From the NCBI GenBank assembly GCA_002707765.1, contig PANV01000015.1, positions 1 to 11,836 on the forward strand: a stretch of DNA of 11,836 nt, written 5' to 3'. The translations under genes were made by a program, and so were the position numbers. The DNA comes from Fidelibacterota bacterium. Its GTDB lineage: Bacteria; Fidelibacterota; Marinisomatia; SCGC-AAA003-L08; D37C17. Under the pieces are notes generated by a model. It was not told the DNA's origin, searched no databases, and worked only from the letters and a program-made list of their open reading frames with translations. Shown in pieces: positions 6,260-11,836 of this stretch (the first letter of the stretch is position 1; every line of letters begins with the position of its first letter).

Positions 6260-7526
6260 ACTATATCATTCATCTGAAATAGTTGGATCTACAACACTAG
6301 ACTTTGATCATTCAGTTGGTTTTCACGATATAAGACCTTTCAATAAAAAAAATAATAATCTTATACCTGTACACAGATATCCTTTGAATACCTTAGGTTT
6401 CAAAAATAAGAATAATCATAAAGTTGATATTTGCTTATGGAATTTCTTAACTTCTAAAATTGAAAAAATTGATGAAACTAATCTCTGGAGTTGGGAACAA
6501 GGTGCAAGACTGCAATGGTATAATGATACTAATCTGATTTATAATAATATGAATAGCCAAAAAGAATTATCTACAATTTATAACATAACAAATCATAAAA
6601 AAAATTATCTCGATGAATGTATATACTCATTAAATAACGAAAATTTAATGCTAAATGTTAACTTTTCAAGATTATGGAAATTATGGAAATCTTATGGTTA
6701 CAACAATTTAAAATATGAAGTCAATTCTTTAAATTTAACAAAACCAAAAGAAGATGGGATTTTTCTCTATGATATTAATCATAAAAAAAAATTATTACTA
6801 TCAATAGAAACAGCGGTGAAATTATGTAAATTGGATAGTATAGATAAAGAATTTTTTTTATGTCATCCTACTTTTAATCCATCAGGATCTAAGTTTTTAT
6901 CTATATTAAGATATTTTAGTGATTCTGGTGCACTCATTTCATATTTAATTTGCACTGATATCAAAAATAGAAGTCATAAAATAATTGCGAGGGAAAAGGT
7001 ATCCCATTTTGAATGGATAAGTGATAATAAAATAATAGTTTGGTGCAGGAACCTGAATGAAAAGATTATAAAATTGAGAAATAATTATTTTTTAGAAAAA
7101 AAAATATTTCCTATTTTAAGAAAAGTTATAAGTTTTTCAAATATGAATTTAAGAAACAAAATTTTATCAGACGATTATCATATAATTAATGTTGATAATC
7201 CATCCAAACCAATAAGATTAAATAATAAACTTTTGAATGTTGATGGTCACCCACAAATTTCGCCAGATAAAAAACTACTCATAACAGATACTTATGCTGA
7301 TGAGAAAGGTTATTTGAAACTTTTACTTTTTAACATTCAAACCAATAAAGTATATAAAATTGGAGAGTTTAAAATCGCAAATTATTTAAAAAAAAACAAT
7401 TTAAAATATGATTTACATCCTAGGTGGGATAACACGGGGAAATTAATTAATTTTGACTCTTCTCATCTTGGTAGTAGACAGACTTTCGTTTTGAATATTG
7501 AACAATTAATATCTAAGATTAATTAA
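6249..7526 (+). CDS. Oligogalacturonate-lyase/TolB-like beta-propeller protein, cytoplasmic, function unknown
   Basis: I place the start at the ATG at 6249 (425 residues, MNYKLYHSSEIVGSTTLDF). An in-frame ATG at 6213 would add 12 residues read entirely from inside the GT4 gene. The protein has repeated propeller-blade turns: HPTFNPSGSKFLSILR (H206), HFEWISDNKIIVW, DGHPQISPDKKLLITDTY (H334) and DLHPRWDNTGKLINFDSSHLGSRQTFVL (H390 to about 415). Near the start WSWEQGARLQW (80-90) is a conserved-looking segment. The His-Pro plus D/N-x-G turns resemble TolB-type propellers and, in the last blade, oligogalacturonate lyase, where His residues hold a metal. No signal peptide or membrane segment is visible, unlike periplasmic TolB. 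The 11-bp overlap with the GT4 gene implies joint expression. It may be a lyase/hydrolase of an oligosaccharide intermediate or a scaffold; both are speculation. Confidence 0.72.
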   Translation: MNYKLYHSSEIVGSTTLDFDHSVGFHDIRPFNKKNNNLIPVHRYPLNTLGFKNKNNHKVDICLWNFLTSKIEKIDETNLWSWEQGARLQWYNDTNLIYNNMNSQKELSTIYNITNHKKNYLDECIYSLNNENLMLNVNFSRLWKLWKSYGYNNLKYEVNSLNLTKPKEDGIFLYDINHKKKLLLSIETAVKLCKLDSIDKEFFLCHPTFNPSGSKFLSILRYFSDSGALISYLICTDIKNRSHKIIAREKVSHFEWISDNKIIVWCRNLNEKIIKLRNNYFLEKKIFPILRKVISFSNMNLRNKILSDDYHIINVDNPSKPIRLNNKLLNVDGHPQISPDKKLLITDTYADEKGYLKLLLFNIQTNKVYKIGEFKIANYLKKNNLKYDLHPRWDNTGKLINFDSSHLGSRQTFVLNIEQLISKIN

Positions 7527-7558
7527 ATTTAATGATATAAAAATTATATTTTTTTAAA

Positions 7559-7918
7559 ATGTCTTCTAAAATAAAAACAATTTGTTTTGATATCGATAAT
7601 ACGATTTGCAACACAAAAGGTTCGGATTATAAAAAATCAAAACCTATTTTAAAGAATATAAAATTTATAAATTATTTATATCAAAAAGGATTTATAATTA
7701 AAATTTTTACTGCAAGATACATGGGCAGAAACAATGACAACCAAAATAAAGCAAAGAAAATGGCTAAAAAAATTACACTTCAACAACTTAAAAAGTGGAA
7801 TTTAAAATATCATCGAATATATTTTGGAAAGCCCTCATTTGATTTATATATTGATGATAAAAATTTAAATTTTTCCAAAAATTGGTCAAAAAAAGTGAAG
7901 AATTTAATAAACAAATAG
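7559..7918 (+). CDS. Small HAD-superfamily phosphatase, capsule-biosynthesis type
   Basis: This 119-residue protein holds a complete minimal HAD core: FDIDNTICNT with nucleophile D11 and general acid D13 (motif I), IIKIFTAR with T51 (motif II), K91 in FGKPSFD (motif III) and IDD with D99-D100 (motif IV). There is no cap domain beyond a short insert around 55-75. The FGKP-x-x-D-x-x-IDD ending matches small phosphatases often annotated as capsular biosynthesis or sugar-phosphate phosphatases. It would remove phosphate from a small cytoplasmic substrate. It is not GmhB-like: too short, and without that enzyme's zinc-binding Cys/His loop (only Cys9 and Cys17 are present). The gene follows the propeller gene by 32 bp and ends 8 bp before the convergent isomerase gene, with a T8 run just after the stop. 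Confidence 0.8.
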   Translation: MSSKIKTICFDIDNTICNTKGSDYKKSKPILKNIKFINYLYQKGFIIKIFTARYMGRNNDNQNKAKKMAKKITLQQLKKWNLKYHRIYFGKPSFDLYIDDKNLNFSKNWSKKVKNLINK

Positions 7919-7926
7919 TCTTTTTT

Positions 7927-8553
7927 TTAAAAGTTAATTTTTTTAAAATTTTTATTTTTTAAATTAAGATTTCTTAAATACTGAGATAAATAATGCATTA
8001 TAGTTGTATGACAATCTTCTACTATACCATAATTCGCAATTGGAAAGTTTAGATTTAAATCAGATAGCTTGGATAATTTCCCTCCATCAAATCCTGTAAG
8101 AGAAATTATTTTTAGACCAATTTTTCTTGCCACTTTAGCTGCTTCTAATAAATTTGGACTGTTACCTGATACAGAAAACATAAATAATATATCATTTTTT
8201 TTGCACAATTTTTTTATTTGAAACGAAAAAATTTGATTATAACTTATATCGTTAGAAATTGCAGATATGAGTGCAAAATTAGATGTCAAAGAGACAGATT
8301 TTATTTTAAGATTAGTCTTGTTATTTGTTTGTTTAATGAAATCACATGTGAAATGATCTGATAATGACGATGAACCGCCGTTTCCACAAGTATAAATAAT
8401 AGATTTATTTTTTTTGCTAGTTTTAAGTAGATTTATAATTTTATCTAGTACTTTTAAATCTATGTTTTTCAATAAAGCATTCTTTTGATCTAAATAATTA
8501 AAATAGTAATCTTTACTTTTTGTAATTTTTTTTAATGGAAATCTGCTGAACAT
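7927..8553 (-). CDS. gmhA: SIS-domain sugar-phosphate isomerase, D-sedoheptulose-7-phosphate isomerase type
   Basis: The 208-residue protein has the single SIS domain of the GmhA/DiaA group: YTCGNGGSSSLSDHFTCDF (54-72), SVSGNSPNLLEAAKVAR (127-143), ISLTGFDGGKLSKLSDLNL (150-168), and GIVEDCHTTIMH (176-187) with H182 where GmhA has its catalytic His. GmhA isomerises sedoheptulose-7-phosphate to D-glycero-manno-heptose-7-phosphate, the first step to activated heptose; hldE starts 99 bp away on the other strand, supporting that role. In E. coli GmhA the HFAEEL helix carries a catalytic Glu; here the segment is HFTCDF, with Asp at 71. DiaA-like replication proteins share the fold, but the neighbourhood argues against that. 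An isomerase of another sugar phosphate remains possible. The start at 8553 follows a candidate promoter by a sensible distance. Confidence 0.85.
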   Translation of the reverse strand: MFSRFPLKKITKSKDYYFNYLDQKNALLKNIDLKVLDKIINLLKTSKKNKSIIYTCGNGGSSSLSDHFTCDFIKQTNNKTNLKIKSVSLTSNFALISAISNDISYNQIFSFQIKKLCKKNDILFMFSVSGNSPNLLEAAKVARKIGLKIISLTGFDGGKLSKLSDLNLNFPIANYGIVEDCHTTIMHYLSQYLRNLNLKNKNFKKINF

Positions 8554-8573
8554 GTTTAATTAAATTAATAAAA

Positions 8574-8602
8574 AGAATATACAATATTTTTATTTTTATC
8601 AA
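8574..8602 (-). promoter_or_regulatory. Candidate sigma70-type promoter for gmhA
   Basis: On the minus strand TTGATA (8597-8602, 5 of 6 to TTGACA) is followed after exactly 17 bases by TATTCT (8574-8579, 4 of 6 to TATAAT). Transcription would start near 8567, leaving a leader of about 14 bases before the ATG at 8553. This is one of the better-formed promoters in the window, though the AT background weakens it. The rest of 8554-8652 should also hold the hldE promoter; TATAAA at 8639-8644 is a possible -10, without a good -35. Confidence 0.42.
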
Positions 8603-8652
8603 TAAAATGAATTAAAACATAAATTGAATAAATAAAAATATAAATGTAATAA

Positions 8653-10056
8653 ATGACTATGAAAAAATACAATTTCAAAAATTTTGAAAAAATACTTATA
8701 TTGGGTGACGTTTTTTTAGATATTTTTCAAACAACCGAAATTATAAAAATATCCCCAGAAAGACCTGTTCCAGTTTTAGAACCAACAAAAATTATTAATT
8801 TATTGGGTGGTGCAGCTAATGTAGCAAATAATATTCAATCTGTAGGAGGTTCGACTTTTTTAATATCGAAATTTTCAAATGATAGACATGGCAAAATTAT
8901 TAAGAAGATGCTCTCTAAGAATAAAATTGACTCGAAAATAATCACAGATAAGGAATATTCAACACCTGTTAAACAAAGAATTGTGCAAAATGATCATCAG
9001 TTTTGTAGACTTGATGATGAATTTTTTTTTAAAATAAAAAAAAAAGATGAAATAAAAGTAATAAATTTCGTAAAAAAGAATATAACAAAATTTCAATCTT
9101 TAATAATTTCAGATTATTCAAAAGGTCTTTTGACAAAAAATTTAATTCAAGGAGTAATTAAAATTTTTAAAAAACATAATAAAAAGATTTTTACAGATCC
9201 GAAAAATAAAAATATAAGCGTTTATAAAAATTCTAGTTTTATATGTCCTAATCAAAATGAATTTGTTAATTTCTTAGATTATGAAAAACTTTCATTAAAA
9301 GAAAAATCAATTCAAAAATTATTTAAAAAAACACAAGCTAATGCTTTTGTTATCACTAAAGGCTCAAAAGGTGTATCTGTGATATTTAATGATGGAAAAA
9401 AAATAGAGGTGCCCCAGAAAGATATTAATGTTTATGACGTCACTGGTGCTGGAGACACATTTATTGGGTTGTTAAGTTATTTGCTTTCAAACAAAATTGA
9501 TTTGATTAATAGTATAAAAATTTCTTCTTTTGCATGTGGTAAAATAGTGCAAAAAAAACATACAGCGGTATTAGACTTCTTTGAATTTCAGAAAATAATA
9601 GAGGAATTTTGTGAAGAAAAATCTATTGAACTTTCACTTAAAATTTCACTATGGAAACTTGCGAAATTTAAAATAGGAGTAACAAATGGATGTTTTGATA
9701 TCTTGCACTCTGGTCATATTCATTTATTAGGTGAGGCCAAAAAATATTGTGATAAATTAGTTGTTCTTCTTAATAGTGATAATTCAATTAGAAAAATTAA
9801 AGGTATCGAAAGACCTATTTTAAAACTAAAAGAAAGAGTTAAAATTCTGAATACAATAAAACACATTGATGATATAAAAGTTTTTGAGGAAAAAACTCCA
9901 GAAAAAATTATTTCTCAGTTATTACCTGATATTTTATTTAAAGGGTCTGATTATAAGGCTAGAGAATTAGCTGGTTATAATATAATTAAAAATAGTGGTG
10001 GTAAGGTTAAAATTATTAAAAAATTGAAGAATTTTAGCTCTTCAAAATTTATATAA
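8653..10056 (+). CDS. hldE: Bifunctional D-glycero-beta-D-manno-heptose-7-phosphate kinase / heptose-1-phosphate adenylyltransferase
   Basis: The 467-residue fusion is near the usual 475. Residues 1 to about 320 are a PfkB/ribokinase domain: ILGDVFLDIF (16-25), SPERPVPVLEP (34-44), GGAANVANN (52-60), and DVTGAGDTFIGLL with G265-A-G-D268, the catalytic Asp. Residues about 338-467 are a cytidylyltransferase-fold domain: VTNGCFDILHSGH with H352-S-G-H355, then ERPILKLKERV, FKGSDY, and a GGKVKIIKKL ending with SSSKFI. HldE phosphorylates heptose-7-phosphate at C1 and later joins heptose-1-phosphate to AMP, giving ADP-heptose for LPS. Both active sites look intact. ATG codons at 8653 and 8659 are equally possible starts; neither has a clear Shine-Dalgarno. 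A stem-loop (10024-10030 with 10039-10045) lies in its last codons without a following T run. Whether the nucleotide is ADP or another has to be tested. Confidence 0.93.
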   Translation: MTMKKYNFKNFEKILILGDVFLDIFQTTEIIKISPERPVPVLEPTKIINLLGGAANVANNIQSVGGSTFLISKFSNDRHGKIIKKMLSKNKIDSKIITDKEYSTPVKQRIVQNDHQFCRLDDEFFFKIKKKDEIKVINFVKKNITKFQSLIISDYSKGLLTKNLIQGVIKIFKKHNKKIFTDPKNKNISVYKNSSFICPNQNEFVNFLDYEKLSLKEKSIQKLFKKTQANAFVITKGSKGVSVIFNDGKKIEVPQKDINVYDVTGAGDTFIGLLSYLLSNKIDLINSIKISSFACGKIVQKKHTAVLDFFEFQKIIEEFCEEKSIELSLKISLWKLAKFKIGVTNGCFDILHSGHIHLLGEAKKYCDKLVVLLNSDNSIRKIKGIERPILKLKERVKILNTIKHIDDIKVFEEKTPEKIISQLLPDILFKGSDYKARELAGYNIIKNSGGKVKIIKKLKNFSSSKFI

Positions 10057-10075
10057 TCCACACGACGTCTTTTAT

Positions 10076-10122
10076 TTGTGAAATTTATTTGCGCAAAGTA
10101 TTAACATCACTATAAATAAGGA
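10076..10122 (+). promoter_or_regulatory. Candidate promoter and clear Shine-Dalgarno before the SDR gene
   Basis: The 73-bp gap after hldE contains TTGTGA (10076-10081), 17 bases, then TATTAA (10099-10104), each 4 of 6 to consensus. A start near 10111 would leave a 19-base leader containing AAGGA (10118-10122), 7 bases before the ATG at 10130. That Shine-Dalgarno is the clearest in the window, where most starts have none. The gap also holds two short palindromes, GACGTC (10064-10069) and TTGCGCAA (10089-10096), which could be protein-binding sites; the second lies between the -35 and -10. The Shine-Dalgarno is solid, the promoter tentative. Confidence 0.4.
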
Positions 10123-10129
10123 TAAAAAA

Positions 10130-11107
10130 ATGAATTTTTTAATAACTGGTATTACTGGATTTGCAGGACCTCACCTTGCTGAATTATTAATAAAAAATAA
10201 TCATAATGTTTATGGTTTAATAATGTGTAGTAATGGTAGAGAGAATGACATTAGAGATGTGCTTAGCGATGAAATTTATAATTCTATAAAATGGGTTTAT
10301 TCAGATCTGAGAAATTTAAGAAGTTTGAGTAATATATTTAGGGAAAATGAATTTGATGGAGTTTTTCATTTAGCTGCACAATCGCATCCCCCAAGTAGTT
10401 TTGTTGACCCAGTTGGCACTATGGAAACTAATGTAATGGGATCTGCAAATTTAATTCAATGTATTGCAGATCAACAACCAAATTGCAATTTAATGTTTTG
10501 TTCAACATCTGAAGTTTACGGAAATACAGGAAAAGATGGACGTAAAATAAAATCAGAGGATATAATTTTACCATCAAATCCTTATGCATCATCAAAAGCT
10601 GCTACAGATTTATATATGCAAGAAAGAATTACAAATAAAAAAATAAAAGGATTTATTACTAGAGCATTTTCTCACACAGGACCAAGAAGAGGTAAAAATT
10701 TTTCAATTTCATCAGATGCATATCAAATTGCGAGAATGATGAAAAATTTGCAGGATAAAAATTTATTAATCGGAAATCTTGAAACGGTGAGAGTTGTAAT
10801 AGATGTTAGAGATACTGTTAATGCTTACTATCTTGCAATGATTAATAACAATTGTAATGGAAAAATATTTAATGTGTGCGGTGAAACACCTAGAAAAATG
10901 CAATTTTTTACAGATAAACTTATAGAGATTAGTAAACTTAAAGATGTAAATCAAAAAATACATGAGCCTTTTTATCGACCAATAGATATCTATTATCAAC
11001 ATGGAGACTCAACTGAACTCAAAGATTTAACAGGATGGGAACCAAAAATATCTATTGAAAAAACCTTAGAGGATCTTCTTGAGTATTGGGTTAACAAAAT
11101 AAATTAA
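10130..11107 (+). CDS. Extended SDR: GDP-mannose 4,6-dehydratase / GDP-4-keto-6-deoxymannose reductase-like
   Basis: The 325-residue protein has an SDR NAD(P) fingerprint G7-I-T-G10-F-A-G13, FHLAAQSH (79-86), CSTSEVYG with T126 and E128, and NPYASSK with Y152 and K156. AAQSH, T-S-E and HTGPRRGKNF (182-191) recall GDP-mannose 4,6-dehydratase (Gmd), where Thr and Glu do the dehydration. The GITGFAGPHLAELL opening, VRVVIDVRDTVNAYYLA and the ending LTGWEPKISIEKTLEDLLEYWV recall the reductase Rmd, and the length is Rmd-like rather than Gmd-like (about 350-370). It therefore probably makes a 6-deoxy sugar nucleotide, but which step and base (GDP, or a heptose derivative given hldE upstream) is open. 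It has its own Shine-Dalgarno and is visibly less Lys-rich than its neighbours, hinting at separate acquisition. Confidence 0.82.
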   Translation: MNFLITGITGFAGPHLAELLIKNNHNVYGLIMCSNGRENDIRDVLSDEIYNSIKWVYSDLRNLRSLSNIFRENEFDGVFHLAAQSHPPSSFVDPVGTMETNVMGSANLIQCIADQQPNCNLMFCSTSEVYGNTGKDGRKIKSEDIILPSNPYASSKAATDLYMQERITNKKIKGFITRAFSHTGPRRGKNFSISSDAYQIARMMKNLQDKNLLIGNLETVRVVIDVRDTVNAYYLAMINNNCNGKIFNVCGETPRKMQFFTDKLIEISKLKDVNQKIHEPFYRPIDIYYQHGDSTELKDLTGWEPKISIEKTLEDLLEYWVNKIN

Positions 11108-11131
11108 AAAATAATAATTTGAAAATTAAAT

Positions 11132-11836
11132 TTATTTCAACTTATTTAAGTCGTTGAATATGCTTCTGAAAACCTGACCTGGTTTTGTCTCATTGATATT
11201 TTTTTCTGGATAAAAAACTTTAAGATTTGTATTTATTGTACGCCATTTGCCTTTTGGAGCAGTAAGTCCAAAAATTACTGCACCTGGTTTATAAAATATA
11301 CTCGCTACATGCATAGTTCCGTCATCGTGTGAGATATGATACTGACTTGAGTTTATTAATTTAAATAAAGATTTTATAGATGTTTTTCCACACATATTAA
11401 TTATTTGTTTATTATTTATCTTACAAATTCGATTAGCATTATGTATTTCATTTTTTGTTCCAATTAATTTAATTTTCATTTTTGGAAAATTATGAATAAT
11501 TTTTTTAATCAATATTTCCCAATTCTTGAATTCCCAAGTTTTTTTCACCTGTCTACCCCCCATAGAAATAGTCATATATTTTTCATCAATAGTTTTCATT
11601 TTATTAAAAATATCAAAGTAAGAAATTTGATTATATTTAATTGACTTATCAACAAGCCGGCAAAGATAATATGTTTCATTAAATTTACTGAAGTTATATC
11701 TTTCTCCTTCTGTGCTTTTACCTTTTAAATTGAAACCATACATTTCTTTAATTCCACAAAGTTTAAAAAAATAATAATCTCTTTTTTCTCTTGTTTTGGA
11801 AGAAAATTCATTAAAATAATAAATTTTATCAAATCT
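11132..11836 (-). CDS. GT9 family glycosyltransferase, heptosyltransferase-type (C-terminal part; runs off right edge)
   Basis: The minus-strand frame ending at 11132 stays open to the window edge, giving 234 residues. The stretch before the internal Met at 11743 (RFDKIYYFNEFSSKTREKRD and on) reads as good protein and matches the D-x-V-Y-Y strand of GT-B N-terminal domains, so that Met is not the start. The C-terminal domain shows SMGGRQVKKTWEFKNWEILIKKI, KIKLIGTKNE, NMCGKTSIKSLFKLI, and the GT9 signature SHDDGTMHVASIFYKPGAVIFG, followed by KGKWRTI. GT9 includes the LPS core heptosyltransferases WaaC/WaaF, which use ADP-heptose. With gmhA and hldE nearby a heptose donor is likely, but GT9 enzymes with other donors exist. 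It is convergent with the SDR gene, 24 bp apart. Confidence 0.85.
   Translation of the reverse strand, partial: RFDKIYYFNEFSSKTREKRDYYFFKLCGIKEMYGFNLKGKSTEGERYNFSKFNETYYLCRLVDKSIKYNQISYFDIFNKMKTIDEKYMTISMGGRQVKKTWEFKNWEILIKKIIHNFPKMKIKLIGTKNEIHNANRICKINNKQIINMCGKTSIKSLFKLINSSQYHISHDDGTMHVASIFYKPGAVIFGLTAPKGKWRTINTNLKVFYPEKNINETKPGQVFRSIFNDLNKLK

Noticed and set aside
7559..7918. Small HAD protein as a normal GmhB
   Set aside because: It is far shorter than GmhB and lacks the zinc-binding Cys/His loop; the FGKP and IDD motifs fit the small capsule-type phosphatases.
7921..7940. T8 run and TTTTAAAA repeats as a bidirectional terminator
   Set aside because: Only A/T pairing is possible and no G/C stem precedes the T run; such tracts are common in this sequence.
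10024..10045. Stem-loop (TTGAAGA with TCTTCAA) as hldE terminator
   Set aside because: It is inside the coding sequence, has only 7 pairs, and is not followed by a T run.
10089..10116. TTGCGC with TATAAA as promoter of the SDR gene
   Set aside because: Transcription would begin after the AAGGA ribosome site, removing it; the upstream TTGTGA/TATTAA pair fits better.
10766..11002. Minus-strand open frame of 78 codons
   Set aside because: It is antisense to the well-supported SDR gene and has no domain or ribosome-binding site.
11136..11158. Stem-loop (TTCAAC with GTTGAA) as terminator between SDR and GT9 genes
   Set aside because: Six pairs with an 11-base loop inside GT9 codons and no good T run on either side; too weak to call.
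11741..11743. Met at 11743 as start of the GT9 protein
   Set aside because: The same frame is open for 31 more codons to the edge and reads as plausible GT-B protein, so the gene is cut by the window.

Overview
The window is very AT-rich (hand-counted examples: 8 G/C in 60 bases at 3421-3480, but 29 in 60 at 1021-1080), densely packed and coded in Lys/Asn/Ile/Phe-rich proteins with long A runs. Together with an FAD dehydrogenase of the dimethylglycine/sarcosine type at the left edge, this suggests a streamlined marine alphaproteobacterium of the SAR11 (Pelagibacterales) kind. That assignment is inferred from composition and gene content. No rRNA or tRNA marker is present to prove it.

Layout. 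(1) 1-1200, minus strand: the first 400 residues of a DMGDH/SARDH-like flavoenzyme of one-carbon metabolism, which looks like conserved flanking genome. (2) 1224-4173, plus strand: three overlapping genes, a UDP-glucose 4-epimerase (galE), an FAD-dependent oxidoreductase and a Gfo/Idh/MocA-type oxidoreductase. (3) 4185-4913, minus: a WecG/TagA/CpsF glycosyltransferase. (4) 5078-7918, plus: a GT4 glycosyltransferase overlapping a cytoplasmic beta-propeller protein that resembles oligogalacturonate lyase, then a 119-residue HAD phosphatase. (5) 7927-8553, minus: a GmhA-type sugar-phosphate isomerase. (6) 8653-11107, plus: bifunctional HldE (heptose kinase and nucleotidyltransferase), then an SDR that mixes GDP-mannose dehydratase and reductase signatures. 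(7) 11132 to the right edge, minus: the C-terminal part of a GT9 (heptosyltransferase-type) glycosyltransferase.

From 1224 onward the window reads as a cell-surface glycan (LPS/O-antigen/capsule-like) biosynthesis region. Epimerase, SDR and oxidoreductases would make or modify nucleotide sugars. GmhA and HldE would supply activated heptose. The WecG-type, GT4 and GT9 enzymes would assemble the glycan. No polymerase, flippase or export gene lies in the window, and the usual heptose partners GmhB and HldD are absent from it. The strand alternates in short blocks with tiny gaps (8-24 bp) between convergent genes and promoter-sized gaps (about 100-160 bp) between divergent ones, as expected for a mosaic, often-exchanged surface island.

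There is no gene-free stretch over 300 bases. I saw no tRNA, rRNA, CRISPR array, insertion sequence or riboswitch. The best candidates for poorly described biology are the galE/FAD/Gfo-Idh module and the glycosyltransferase/beta-propeller pair.
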